Source: Cinclus cinclus (taxonomy: Eukaryota > Chordata > Aves > Passeriformes > Cinclidae). From it: a DNA stretch of 64,000 bases. The stretch spans positions 139,825,762 through 139,889,761 of the forward strand of contig NC_085046.1 in the NCBI RefSeq assembly GCF_963662255.1, given 5' to 3'. Positions 35,611 through 48,600 of the stretch are shown here, piece after piece (within the stretch, counting starts at the first letter, position 1; each line of letters opens with the position of its first letter). A program made the translations under genes and the position numbers. The notes under the pieces are model-generated. The model did not search any database and was not told where the DNA came from. It saw nothing but the letters and a program-made list of their open reading frames with translations.

Positions 35611-37162
35611 TTATTTTGTCCTACAGGGCACCACATGCAGTCCACAGGAGACACAGTGTCAAATGCAAAGCAGAGGGGATTGTGCTCTGGAAGAATCAAA
35701 TGGCCAGAGCTGTTTCAGCACAAACATCTTGGCCTGAGGAGCACAGATCAGATCATATGGAGGGGAGCTATTTAGTAGAATTTAAGTAGATATTTCCAAC
35801 AAGGACACAGGCAATTTTTGAAGTAAAACATGTTTTAACATAAAAAGCTTCATATGCCAAATGAAGTAGAAGGATCATCCAGAAGCTGTCTTTTGACCCA
35901 TCACTACCTTCAGCCTCTTCTTCCTGGCCACAATGAACTCAGTCTCTGGGATGTAAAAACCAGTTCTACACAGATTTTCTGGTGGTTTGCTGTTTGTGTA
36001 GCACAGATATATACTTTTACAGATTAACAGTATATAAACCCCATAAAAACAACTTACACTGTCTCACTATGGCATAACCCAGATGTGATCCTACCATCCA
36101 GAACTTCTACCAGCAGAGAAGAGCCTAATTATAGCTCCCTTTGCATTGGGTGTTTGGAGTTTCCTGACAAAACAGCTTCTCTAATACCTATAAAAATATC
36201 AGAGAAGCTAAAGGCACTCCTGGCCATTGGGGACTACACAGCGCTTTCTAAAAACTGTGCTGCACAACACAAGAGTCAAAGGTTTAACAGAACCCTGACA
36301 GACTGCCAGGAAACCCAAGGCGGTTTCAGAAGCCAGCAGTGTACAGGGAAAGTTCAGAGGCAGCCATCACCTCACCCCAGAGTGTCCAGGTACTCTTTTA
36401 CACTTGAGTCATGCACAGGGGAAAGGGGAGGGAGAAAATGGAATCTGTGCCCAAAGCTGAACTCATTTCTTCAAGGTTTGTCAGGGCGTTTCCACCAATA
36501 GGTCACCACACCCTTCCCACATGAAAGAACTGTACAGAAACCAGCGCCAGTAACTTTTGGCCCTGGGCTGACATAGCATTTTGCTCCTTCTCTGATGTGA
36601 ATAAGCAAAGAAAGGTGGTGAACTGAAATGCCTCAGACACTGCAGCATGAAGCATAAGGTCCCCTTTTCTGTGTGCCACGATAGGCTCTGACATACGATA
36701 CTGAATGTACTTGATTATTGCATAAATTCTGTTAATTTCTGGGAAGCTGTAAGGAAGCAAACTTCCAGCTAAGATCCTTATCCTTGTATACCCTCTGGAG
36801 TGCACCACTTCAGTAACGTTTTCCAACAATACCATAATGAAGGAGCTCCTTATGTGAGCCACTGCACCACCCTCACTATTTTCCCTCACCCCTTACTTGC
36901 CTCCAATAAAATCCCTGCCTAGGGAGAGATATAAGATGAAAAAAAGAGAAAACCAAGAGGGGAGCTGTTTTCCCAGGCCAAACCCCACTTACTCTGGCTT
37001 CCCATTAAGGACTGAAGCAGATGATTCCAAGCTGTGCTCTGTTGTGCAGTGGAAGTGCAGAGGCAGGCAAAGATCACCCTCAAGGCATGAACATCTGTGA
37101 ACATTGCCATGAGCCACCTCAACCAGGTCTCACAGGTCTCAGTGTAAACTGAGAGCTGAGCA

Positions 37163-37187
37163 GGGCTGGGCTGGGCTGGGCTGGGCT
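37163..37187. repeat. (GGGCT)5 minisatellite-like run
   Basis: Five exact tandem GGGCT units. It is not the vertebrate telomere repeat (TTAGGG). Confidence 0.85.
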
Positions 37188-39011
37188 AGCAGCTTCCCCT
37201 CCATCCAGATGTCTGCTCCTGCTCCCTAACTAGCTGCATGTGTGTGCTCCAGACAGCTCTGGAGACAATATCTACAGGTGTGTTGTCTCTTCAGCAGAGG
37301 AATCAGGGCTGGGCAGTGGCTGTCATGTTCAGATTGGTGTGAATTATGTCACCATCTCAGCTCTCTTTATCCCTCTTTCCTCTGTTATGTGGCCAAACCT
37401 CTCAGTGTTCATCCAGTGGCATTCCACATGGAAGATGTGCAAGAGGGATGTGGCATTACAGCCAGAAAATATTCTGATAAGGTAGTAAAGCAATAGGTCA
37501 TAATGTGCTTTAATCAGTAAATATAAAGTTGTTTTGCATGCTCCAGAGACCCTAAACTTAAAATTAACCCCACTAGCTCTAGCTCATGCAGTCTCTGAAG
37601 ACATTCTGGTTCCTGTAGTATTACAAGACTATAACCATTTTTCCATTCTGGATTTTCTCTTAGCTCTTCACAACCTTCCCACAAGACTTTTTAGACCTCA
37701 GGCCATCCAGAAGGAGGAAACAGAAAAATTATAACCAGTAAGAATTCAAGACAAGATATATTCCTCCTTTATTCTCTACTCCAGTGGATGTCATCGCCTC
37801 TGAAAACAGGTGGTGGAAACCTGAAAATTAACAGGGATTTTCTTTTCCTGGCAGAATGCTTTCTGTTCTCTCCAATTCTGTTCATCATTTTCTGCCTTCC
37901 ACTGGCAATGGTCTCCTGTTCCTGTCCTCATTCTTGATATTTCCAGCCTCCTACCCTTTCCCTGATAGACAGAAGAGACCAAAACTAAACACACAACATC
38001 ATTAAATTAATGAAAGATGTGATCTGACTTAGTAAGATAGGCAGCTGTCACCTTGGTGACATCCACGGGCTCACTCCACATCCAGCACTCCTGTGTGCTC
38101 AGACCATGAGGTGTTTAAGGCAGGGATTCTGTACTGACTGAGTCCTTTTGGCAATGTGAACATTAAGCAAGAGCCTTGTAACTAGAAAACATTCCCACCT
38201 GGAAAGCTTCAAAGAAAAGCCTCCTTGTACAAGTGAAATTCCTGCTTGGTGCACTGGCAGTTTATTTAACAGTGTTTTGCAGCTGAAACAAATCATTGTA
38301 CAAGAATAAGCAGAGACTTCCCTTTTCATCCCACCTGTCCTCCCACAGATGGATTCACTAACATGTGCCTGCTATTTTACCAGCCTGGGATAGGCAAATA
38401 GATACGGATAGGCAACAAGATAGGGCCTCTTCAGCATGCAGAGATGATCCTTGAATTTTCAGGAATATGAGGTATCAGCCCTGAGGAGGAAAACAATAAA
38501 AAAGTTAATGCAATGGATGAGCATCTGTTGTTCAAACTGTATGGGATGCATTCCAAATTCCAACAAAGACTGATACAAGAACATACAGCAATAAAATTTT
38601 AGCATTAGTTATTTCTGAAGATCAAGAAGAATAATGATTTGTTCTACCACCCTTTCATTCCTATGGGCTGCTTACAGCAATATATTTGTTTTTACTAATT
38701 TTGTGTGAGGATCATAAAGAGTAGTTGAAGGAGGACGGAACAGATTGTATCACTGAACTCACAGTAATCAAAACTTGAGCAAAAACCATTCCCTTTTTCC
38801 TGTGTTACTTACCCCTCCCAGTACTGGCTTTACACATTAAAGGGACTCTACACAATTGCATTTTTTCACAGACATTGCATCTACTATGTAAAATAAATGC
38901 TAGGGGAAAAAAATGCAGCACTTTATTTTAAGTCTTCTGTGATGACTTTCTTCTTGAGTCTCTGAATTTCTGGTTTCACCATGTGCAAAATATGACGCAT
39001 GCCCTCTTACT

Positions 39012-39056
39012 GCAAATTGCTTTGAGATGTATGGATGAAAAGTGCTTTATATGTAC
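39012..39056. repeat. Possible tail of an ancient SINE or LINE
   Basis: GCTTTGAGATGTATGGATGA followed by AAAGTGCTTTATATG resembles the conserved tail block (CTTTGAG-GATGAAA-GCGCTATATA) shared by several old vertebrate SINE/LINE families. The resemblance is from memory and the rest of the element is not visible. Confidence 0.3.
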
Positions 39057-41101
39057 TTCTGACTATGGGCAGTTTATTTGTTCCCCTAATAACCAGTTCC
39101 CTCAATGAAGACATTTTTATTAAGATCAACAGGAGAGCAGGGAGCAGGGGGGAGGCATTAAAATTGGGGTAGGATTTTTAAAAGTGAAATTATTCCATGC
39201 CCCAGTAATATAACATGTAGGAAAAGAAACATTATTTGAACAGGTGCATTTTATATATCACATGCACGTGCACTTTCACTGCTTGAAGCCCCTCTAGTGA
39301 AATTCACCTGGGCAGCAAATGAGCCTGTAAAGTTACATTATTAATTTTCAGGCTAGCATTCCCGTTTAGATAATCGGCGTCATGCCTGTGCAATTTACTC
39401 AACTAAGCCGATTCAGCAAAATTGCCCTTTTTACAGCATATGTACCCCATATGTGAAGGCTGGATCTACCCTTTCATTCCAGCATAGTAAGAACATGTTT
39501 CAAGAAGATGTAAACGCAAGGTTTACACTAATCAGCCATGATGCACCATCTAAGGATTTGCCTGGAAGCTGAGTACGCTTTTTACATTTATATGCTATAT
39601 TGCTGCACATGTAGGAGCACACGTAATAAAACAACGTGGTGCTCTTGGTCAGACGTGGTGCAAGCTGGACTGCACGTGCAGGTTTCATGTGCCCCCATCA
39701 AAGGAGAGTCTGCACTGTGCTTCCACGGCCTGGCCACATCCAGGAGATGGACAGAGGAGAAAGTTGGGGACAGAGCAGGGATCCTGTGGGACAGACAGAG
39801 CATTTCTAGCAGCTTGTCTTCAACTCAGTTACAAACAGGACCTGCGGAACAGAAGGTGGCTTAAATAGGTGGAAGCACAGAATGCATTTAATAAACAGAT
39901 AATATTGGTATTTAGTCATGGACTGAGCAAGTCATGTAGTCTGGCCTTCAAACCATCAGCGCTCCTGACTTAATTTCAATCATTTAAATGTGGATGCTCA
40001 GATAAAACCAGCCCCCTGGATGTCCTTTACATTGTGTGAATGTAGAGATATACAGTCAGCACCCACCTTATTTCAGACACTTCAGCATTATGATAGGATA
40101 AATTGTTCTCTAAAGGAGCCTCAGAGTTTTCACGGGTTGTAGCAGAAACTTCAATTAGATAACAATTTTTTATATAGATAAAATCAGTCAGGATGAAATA
40201 CATAATGAGTTGTATCCACTGGGAAAACTCTTGTTACCATCATTACTTCACCTGAGTTCAAATTTTCAGTCATGCAGAACCAGGGGCAGATGGGGCTGTA
40301 GTACAGATAAAATTTCAGTGATGCTTGTTCAGTAGAAAGTGAAAGACAAATTCAGCCCAGCTGAAAGATTAAAAAAAAAAAAAGAACTTGGTATAATGTA
40401 TTCTGTTAAAATTAAATAATGAAGAAAATTGAACCTCCAGGGACAGCCTGTGTGAAGAGGTTATAAATATTTCTTTTCCCTGCAAGAATGATGTCATGGT
40501 TTCTGCCAGAATTGCTAAAATACCAACATGTGTTTTCTGGAACATGGACTTAGAGATATATGGTCTTTGTACTCACAGACTCATTCTCCCACAGAACTTC
40601 ATGAACAGAAGGATGAACCTTCATTACACTGTAGGAGCCTACAGCTTTTCTCTTTTTTACAGTATTGTTAAAACCTCTCAAATCTTCATGTTAATATCCT
40701 TCTGTATATTTTCTGACATTACATCTGAAATTCATTAAAGAATTACTCAAAATTTGAATAGACGAATCAACTGAGCAATTACATTTCAATTTTTTTTTTT
40801 AATCTCAAATGTTTAACAGACTACTACAACCTCACATCTACACACCTGTCATGGGTGAAGTGGGAGCTTCAGACAAAGTTTATTAGGTTAGCCCTCCTGT
40901 TGGGTTACACAGTGCAGAATGGAGTCCCTTGCTTTCTGAACTTCTGCTCAGAGAGAAGCATGGGGGAAGCTGGATCCAATCTTAACCCCAGACTGTTACT
41001 TGTTTAAGGAATTATAGAGGTGTGATGATTGAGCCTTTGTACAACTTCTTCCAGCAGGTTTAAGGATGGAAAGACAGATATATTTATATAAAAATTGATG
41101 A

Positions 41102-41107
41102 TTTATT
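41102..41107 (-). terminator. Polyadenylation signal of the solo LTR
   Basis: AATAAA on the minus strand, about 150 bp after the TATA box. The plus strand has no AATAAA in a comparable place, which decides the orientation. Confidence 0.5.
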
Positions 41108-41257
41108 ATGATAAATGATTACACAAAATATCTTTATCAAAATTATTTGCTAGAGTACAGAAGCTAAAACTACGTATATAACATAGTATAAGACACGATA
41201 AGGAACTGTAGCAAAGCAATTCTGTTAAAACTATCAGAGAGAAACAATTATTAGAGA

Positions 41258-41267
41258 TTTATATAAG
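41258..41267 (-). promoter_or_regulatory. TATA box of the solo LTR
   Basis: CTTATATAAA on the minus strand, about 285 bp inside the LTR start. Confidence 0.5.
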
Positions 41268-41549
41268 TCACAGATACCAATGACTGTGGACAAAATCTCT
41301 TTCACTCAAACTTGAGGTGTAACTTTGAGGCATCCCCACTCAAGGGAGGATCCCCATACACACTCCAAGAAGGGATAAATCAGAAGAATCTGTCCATTTG
41401 AAAGTGGAACTGGACTTTCAAAGTGGTTGACTGTCAGTCATGTATCTCCAGGTAGCTCAGCATTTTTACACAAGGGTACTTTACCATATCTGCCACAGTT
41501 AAGGAGTCAGACTGGTTTTAGCATAATGCAGCATCAAAACAGCATGACA

Positions 41550-42440
41550 CACCCTCTCTCAGTCCACTACTTACAGCCTTGAAAATAGGGCATTACCCAC
41601 GTTGCCCAACTACATTCCAGGTGGAGCATCCTGCTACAATACCAGACAGTCCCACAAGAGTGTTTCTCATAGACCTGTTTATGAAATTCATAATGCAAAA
41701 TGTATTATATCATTTAGATTCACACTTGACTTGCTGCAGAGAAATATTTAATTATAGACATTTTACAAATTTAACTGATTTGAGATTTGAGTGTGTACTA
41801 GTTTGATTTATTGTATGTTGAATCAGCAATGTGAAATAACGTAACTGGGAAGAAAGTAGGACTAGTTTATCCTTTTCAAAAACTCACCCCAGAAATTTTA
41901 ATTCTAAAATTTTCTTCCCAAGAGCTCCAAATATAAAACCGCTCAATGGATTTGTTTTCCATCAGAATAATCCCAATCAAACTCAGAGCTGTGCAGCCCA
42001 ACAGATGTCATCCAGGCCTGGGATCAAAGGCCAGAAAACAAAATCCCAGCACAGGACTGATCAGGATTTCCTGATCACAGCCCAGACCTCTAGATCTGTG
42101 ACTGGGCAGGGAGAGAGGGAGAAAGAGGGAACTTCTGTCAGGGTACATGTGGTTGTGGTCCAGCACCGGTATTAGATGAATTTTCTGGCAGCAGTTTCCA
42201 CCAAGTGATTTCATAACTGCTCAGGCATTCTACTGGTGCAGGCCAAATCTCTCCCAGTTGTGATGTGACATAAAAGGATATACTGCAGGTATTGTCTAAT
42301 CTGTCACACTTAGGCATTCCAATCTATCTAGACCAAGCTGGACAGTACAACCAGGGGGGTTCAGATTAGGTCACATCTTTTCACTTCAATACTGGTTAGG
42401 CGTTGGTGAGTTCGGCATTCTCACTACAAGACTAATTAGG
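41550..42440. other. Non-coding DNA, no gene seen
   Basis: Unique sequence between the solo LTR and the CR1 end; nothing recognised. Confidence 0.5.
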
Positions 42441-42602
42441 TAGTAGGGAAGTGGTGGAGTCTCTGTCTAGTGAAGTCTTCAAAACGCATCTGGATGTGGC
42501 ACCTGAGGATATATTTGGGGTGATAATGGTGATGCTGGGTTGACACTGGACTAGATGATCTTGGATGCCTCTTCTAATCTGGACGGCTCTGTCATTCTGT
42601 GC
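42441..42602 (+). mobile_element. CR1 LINE 3' end, short
   Basis: About 160 bp of the CR1 extreme 3' end. GTGGTGGAGTCTCTGTCTAG matches the CR1 stretch encoding the last ORF2 residues, followed by CTGGACTAGATGATCTTGGA and a diverged terminal octamer region (GTCATTCTGTG near 42,590-42,600). Such short 3' stubs are the commonest form of CR1 in birds. Confidence 0.8.
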
Positions 42603-45600
42603 AATTTTTTTGCTGATCAGCTATGCAACAGAGTTCTGGCAAATGAAATGATGAGGATTTTATTATCTATTACCAAGACAGGTTAAAAAGAAAAAAGTGA
42701 GAAAATTAGCACATGGTAAATCTGCAAATTTACCATATCCTATGCAATACTGATTTTCACTGAGATTATGCTTTTTTGAAGACAATGTGGAGAATGGTGG
42801 AACAACAGGATCTGAGACAGGTGATAAAAGCAATCCCAATGACTCCATGTTTCAATTTCCATGGCCCTCACTTTAGACTGGCAAATAGATGTGAGATTGA
42901 AGGGCTGTCACATTTCAAAATCAACAACTATTCAAACCCCCACAGTGGCTCAAAAACTGTTTTGTGTCCTGGTGGAACGAGAGGACCTACTAGCTCTACA
43001 GCATCTGGTTTCTGGATATAGAATAAGTTCTGCTGCTCACATAGGATAAAAATACAACTGTATAAACTAGACAAAAATACAACTGCATAAACTAGAAGTC
43101 TGTTTTTGCTTCAGTAGCCACTTTGAGACCTGCTACAATATGTACTTGGCGAGAAATTAATCTATAGCTGTAGAAGTCCATTGCATTGGCAGATCCATTT
43201 GACTTCTTTGTCCTTGGTTGCACTGGTGCTAACCCAGTCTTGAACAGCACAAAAAACACTGTGTAGAAAAGTATGTTCCTCAAAATATATTTCACCTCAT
43301 GGAAGAAAACACTGGTGGCACAAATGACAGTGATGGGGCTCACTGTCTTCTCTATATCTCCAGTCCTAAAGAAAGTGGAAAAGACAAAAGATTGATGCAG
43401 GAAAAATGGACTCAATAGCTTCCTGATCTGGATATATGTCACTCTCGACACAACACCTGCATCACAGAAGAAAATTTATGTATTCATTGCTCCCAAACTC
43501 AAGTGCCTCTGTCAAGCAGATATTAATGCAGCACTCTTTCAGCTATCTAGTTGCTGGCATAGAATATATCTTCCTCATTAGGCACAGTGGCAATACGTCT
43601 TCACTCTTAATTCATAATGGAATTTGAGAATAAAAGGGGTTCAGAGCAAGCAGAAGACTTTGGAATACATTGATGCTGCTCCCTGTGGCATAAAATACAT
43701 AAGAAAGAGACAGACATGAATTAGATCACAGAAGTGAAGTATATCATTGAATGGCATGAATGGCGCACACTAAATACAACAATTTGTAAACCACACACTG
43801 CAGCAGATCTAAGTATCTCACATCATCTTTGTCTTCTAGAATCTGAAATCCCTGAAAAATCACTCCTTTTTGTAGCACAAATCTAATGATGAGGATGTCA
43901 AGTCAAGAATGCAGGATTTGACTGGCACTTCAGGGCTGCTGGATAAGTCCAAAGATGAACAGGAGAAAGCTCTGAAGTCAAATCTTGGATAGTGATGAGA
44001 AGCTGGATACTTCAAAGCTCACACAGCTGTAGAAAGGATGTTTACAAATTAAGACTCACTGAGGTCAAGGACACCTGCTAGTAAAAAAATGCTTAATTTT
44101 TGTTATTAGCCAAAGATGAAGAATCTAGTGAAGCCTCCCTACTGTGCTTATAAAGTCGCACGATGTTCTTCATTCTGATAATTCGTGCTAAGTTAACTTA
44201 GTCATTTTCTGTTTCCTGCTGTCCCAAGACAGATCATAAAAGATTTGTTAATAATTACTTAAACAGCATCCATTTTTCTAAGGGTGATAAAAGTTTTGTT
44301 TACGCTCTGCAACTGCCAAGGTGTTTTAGTTGGATTTGGATAAATGCTCATTTGCAACACTAGCAATTCCAGCCTGGAAAATTACTGATTGCATTTTTCC
44401 CTCCAAGCCACAAACTACTCTTAGTGCTTTTAAGTGGTTTTGCCGTTTGGAATGGTCTTTTCAGAAATGCATAACTTGAAGACTTTTACCTACGTAAATA
44501 ATAAACCATAGCCAAATCCTGGAGTACTTAGCTTCTCAATGATGTAATTAAAACTCTAACTCAACAGAATGAGATTCTTCAGTTTCTAAGATCAAAAAGA
44601 TAAACAATAATGAACCAGTTATGACAGGATAAGAAGGATATGAACTTGCAATGCTATGTGCTTAGTCTCACCTCTTGAGTACCTTTCGTAATTTATTTAT
44701 GTCAGATCCCATAGGTACAAATGTACTAACCTGTATCCCATAGACCAGCACCAGATAATTCTGGTTATTTAAACCATTTGAGACACTTCATCCTGCTGAG
44801 TTTTTCCAGTGGTTTTGACTTGATTCCCAGAAATAGAGTCCTTTTGAACTGTCCTGCTTTGGGCTGGGAATTAATTTTCTTCATAGTAGATGGTATGGAG
44901 CTGTGGTTTGGATTTTTTCTGTAAACAGTTGATAATTCAATGATTTCTTAGTCATTGCTGAGCAGTGTTGACACAGAATCAAAGCCTTTCCTCACACCCC
45001 TCCACCAGTGAGGAGTTTGGGGATGCACAAGGATTTGGGAGTGGACACACCCATGACAGCTGACCTTAACTAATCCAAGGAGCATCCCACACCATATGAT
45101 ATCATGCTCAGCACATAAAGCTGGGGAAAGAGGAAAGGAAGTGGAGGCCATTTAGAGTGATGGTGTTTGTCTTCCCAAGTCACCAGTGAACATCACAGAA
45201 CCTTACTTTACTGGAGATGTATGAAAACCTGCATTCCAGTGGGAAGGGGGTAATGAATTCCTTGTTTTGCTTTGTTTGCATGCATGAGTTTTGCTTTCCC
45301 TATTAAACTCTTCACAGGAATCTTCTCCAATTCTGCAGCATCAATGCTCAAATACAGGCAACAGGAATGGAGGCTGCAACACATTCACTGCTGCCCACCA
45401 AAAGACTGGACACTCTCAAGTGTTATAAGCTGAGTATGAAAAATGGCACCACTTAAAATTGCTAGACATTTTTGATAACATTGACCCTAATGACTGAATC
45501 TTTTTCAGCATGCTCCAGTTGACATTACTAAATGTCTCATCTGAAGTGATTAGTCATATATCGGTTGCAGTGGAAGAAGAATCAAATCTTCATGTTCTGC

Positions 45601-48600
45601 CTTAAACACTCGATACTAAGAAATTGCAACAAGTTTAGAAGTTGACATACAATGCAGTCTTAAAAAAAGGAATAGGAAAGAGAAACTCCCCTCCCTTTCC
45701 TGTTTCAGTTTACTTTAACTAGTGACCATAGTGCAAATAAACTAAATAAGCAGCAAAAACAAATAGTCTTTCCCACATCATCTAAACAACTGTTGTATTC
45801 TCAGGGTTTGCAAAGAAAAGGAATATATGCAATTAATTCAGCTAACACAGCTGTAGAGACACAGTTTTTCAACATGTGAGCTGTTTGTTCTTTATGAAAG
45901 CTGGAAAGGCTGTGTTTATTCCCTCCTACCCTCAGCATTTGCAAGGGGTTGTGAATTCTTCCCTGGGTTAATAACACTCCACTGTTGAGATGACTTCTCT
46001 GCTTAAATGTAGAGTGACTGTACAGTTCCCAAATGTGAAATCTGAAATGGAAAATTTAGGGGGGATTCTGGAGTGCAAAGAGTATCTTCAGGAGGGGAAG
46101 GAGATGGGAGTCTGCCCTTTGGGACAAAATGCTTAATTTTAAATCAGTGCATTATTTTAAAAGTGGGTGATTTTATCTGAACTACATAAGGAGTGCAGTG
46201 AACATCCCAAGAAAGGACTCCTACCATGACAATCAGCCTACTGTTCAGTATATCCATAACATCTTAAAATTCAAGTTGGAAAGTACTCATTGGGAAAAGT
46301 GGGGCACCAGCCACAAGAAGCCCTGCAGACTGTCTTTATCTAACCTGAGTTGCTTCAACTGCAGCTCCTGGAACACCCAGTTCCTGTGGCCCCAGGTGCA
46401 CCCTAAGCCCCTGGGAAGCCTAGAGGGAGTCAGGCACCATTCCCTCTCCAGCTCCCACACCTGGCTGTGTCCTTCAAGTATATTGGTCTTAAAATTTATT
46501 TTGTCCAGGTGCAGAGCTAAAGCAGGGTTTTGTTCAGGGTGAATGAGATTTGGAGCCCAGAGTTCTGTTTGGATATGTTGTGACTCTTTCTAGATTTCTG
46601 AATCACAGTGGATAATGAACCTTTAGCTGGTGAACTCCCCAGTGAACAGACCAGCTGATTGTTAAGTAGTTAAATGGTGTCATTTGTCATCAGTGAGCAA
46701 TCACATCAGTGACCACGATGTCTAACATCATGTCTGTTCTCACTGCACAGATGCATGCTAGATGAAAACATGTGGCATTTTTTTACCACATTACACATCT
46801 GGAAATTCAAAGCTAACCTGCATTTGGAGTCTGAACTGAAAATAAACAAAATCAACCATGGTTTCATGTAACCTTGGAAAGAGTTATGTCTTGAGAGCAG
46901 CTGTGCTTTACTTTCAGTACTTTCTGATATGCTAGAATAAGTTACATCCGAGTTCGAAGGAAATTATTCCTTTGTTACATCAGTCAGGGTAATCTGCACT
47001 GAATGCTTGTTATTTGTGGTGCATCAGAGAGTTGCCAACCTGAGAAATTCCACAACCTCAGTATCAAATGCAACTGATGGCTGTGTCCTGCAAACGCTTG
47101 CAGGGCAATTGGTGGGTCACACCACTCTGACCTCAGCAGGCACTTCACTGGGTGCTACCTGCAAATCTGTGTTGCAGCCCCTCTGCCACAGACATGTCCC
47201 AGTACAGCCCACCCCTTTATCATGTGCCAACACTGTGATAATAGTATCTTATTGGACAATTTTTCCTGAAATAGTGTTGAAAATCTCTGTCCTCTTACAA
47301 TTGCTTTTAGGTGCCTTATGCTATTAAGGGCCTGCTCTAAGACTGATAAATTCAGGGAAGAGGTAGCACTTAGAAGAGAGGGGCTTCCAATCTGACAGGT
47401 GTGGGTGCCTTATTGCTGGTTACATTACTGCTGGGAGGGAGGGAGGCAGGGAAGGAAGGTTAATTCCAAGACTGTGTTTTTTTACTTAGTATTTAACACT
47501 ACAAAATCAACCAGCTCCCTTCAAATGGAGAATTTGTTCCTAGAAGCCTAACTTGTGCTTTCTAATATGCTCAGGAAACAAAGTCTGCTTCAAGAAGAGA
47601 GCTGAGATCCAAAGGATGAAGGGATTTTCTCAGGGAGGAAAAGTAAGAACAGATTGAAGAAATTACTACAATCATTTTTATATTTTTGCCCTTTGGGATT
47701 TTTCAAGCAGTGACTTAAAGCCTCTGTTAAGGAACTCACACTGAGTATCAGGACCTGGAGACCTCACAGAAAGGGACACCCATGCATTAGCTCTTCACCA
47801 TTTATCACTCACTGAGTAGGATGTAGAGGTTACCTCAGTTTACTGGGATCTCATGAAGGGATCTCCAGCACACTTGTTCTCTAGCCCAGGACTGTGTTTA
47901 TGTAGTAATTATACCATGACAGCTAATTGTGTTTCTCTAATCAATCACACTGGAAGTTTTGTTTGTTTTCCTGTGCTAGGGAACAGGAAGGTTTTACCCT
48001 TCTCTAAACAGTGAGAAAGAAATGAAGCATATTTTTCAGACACAAGTTGAAAATTGTTATTGAAGAAGGGTTCAATTAGCAAAAATCCTACTTATTATAA
48101 GTGAGAGTCTGTATGTGATGACACTGAGTTCTAGCTGCAATTAGAGTAGATTAAAAAAAACCCTTTGTAACAAGAATGGGGTCCCCTTTACTGGATACAT
48201 GGAGAGGTAAAAGAGATGCCACAAAGTCACTCCACAAGCCAGAAATAATTGCTGGATCATTTGTGCACTGCTCTCTAATTATTATTAGACCATACAAGCT
48301 CCAGCATCAGACAAGAACCGTGCATCTGATTTCAGCCAGGAGTATCTAGGCTCCACTGACACAATGGAAAGAAGAAATCAGTTTGTTCAGAGAAACCACA
48401 GAAAACACAGGAGCCCCTGAGACAAGGAGATGTGTTTTGCCCTTCTCCTGTGCCTTGCCATGTTAATTAATGACTCTGATTGTTGACTAAACAAAAGCTG
48501 TCATAAGGCTGGGGTTTGCTCCAGGCCTCCCCATGCACATCTCAGTGAGTTAGTCACTGCTCTGGGTTACTGGTCTATGGCACAAGGCAAATACTCCAGC

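Larger units (their letters stand above)
34776..40846. other. Non-coding DNA, no gene seen
   Basis: Unique sequence with simple repeats: AAAAT units at 35,589-35,610 and five GGGCT units at 37,163-37,187. A candidate conserved element lies at 39,340-39,470. The longest frames (138 codons at 36,085-36,501 plus; 128 codons at 36,503-36,889 minus) are unrecognised. Confidence 0.5.
40847..41549 (-). mobile_element. Solo LTR with terminal inverted repeats and target duplication
   Basis: A 703-bp element bounded by TGTCATG at 40,847-40,853 and CATGACA at 41,543-41,549, an exact 7-bp terminal inverted repeat of the TG...CA type. Immediately outside, both flanks read CACC (40,843-40,846 and 41,550-41,553), a 4-bp direct repeat expected of a target-site duplication. 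Minus orientation is favoured: on that strand a CTTATATAAA box (41,258-41,267) precedes an AATAAA signal (41,102-41,107) by about 150 bp, the same layout as the LTR at 12.9 kb. No coding region flanks it, so it is a solo LTR. A 4-bp duplication is usual for gammaretrovirus-like (class I) elements, whereas the sequence reminds me of avian ERVL LTRs (usually 5 bp); the class is left open. Confidence 0.75.

Noticed and set aside
36503..36889. 128-codon frame on the minus strand (RIYAIIKYIQYRMSEP)
   Set aside because: Looks protein-like in places but matches no family I know, and no supporting splice sites or conservation can be shown. A translated search would decide.
37163..37187. GGGCT array considered as interstitial telomere repeat
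   Set aside because: The vertebrate telomere unit is TTAGGG; five GGGCT units are an ordinary short tandem repeat.
43092..43451. 119-codon frame on the minus strand with a hydrophobic segment
   Set aside because: Unrecognised; the hydrophobic stretch (ILFYTVFFVLF) is common in translated AT-rich DNA.
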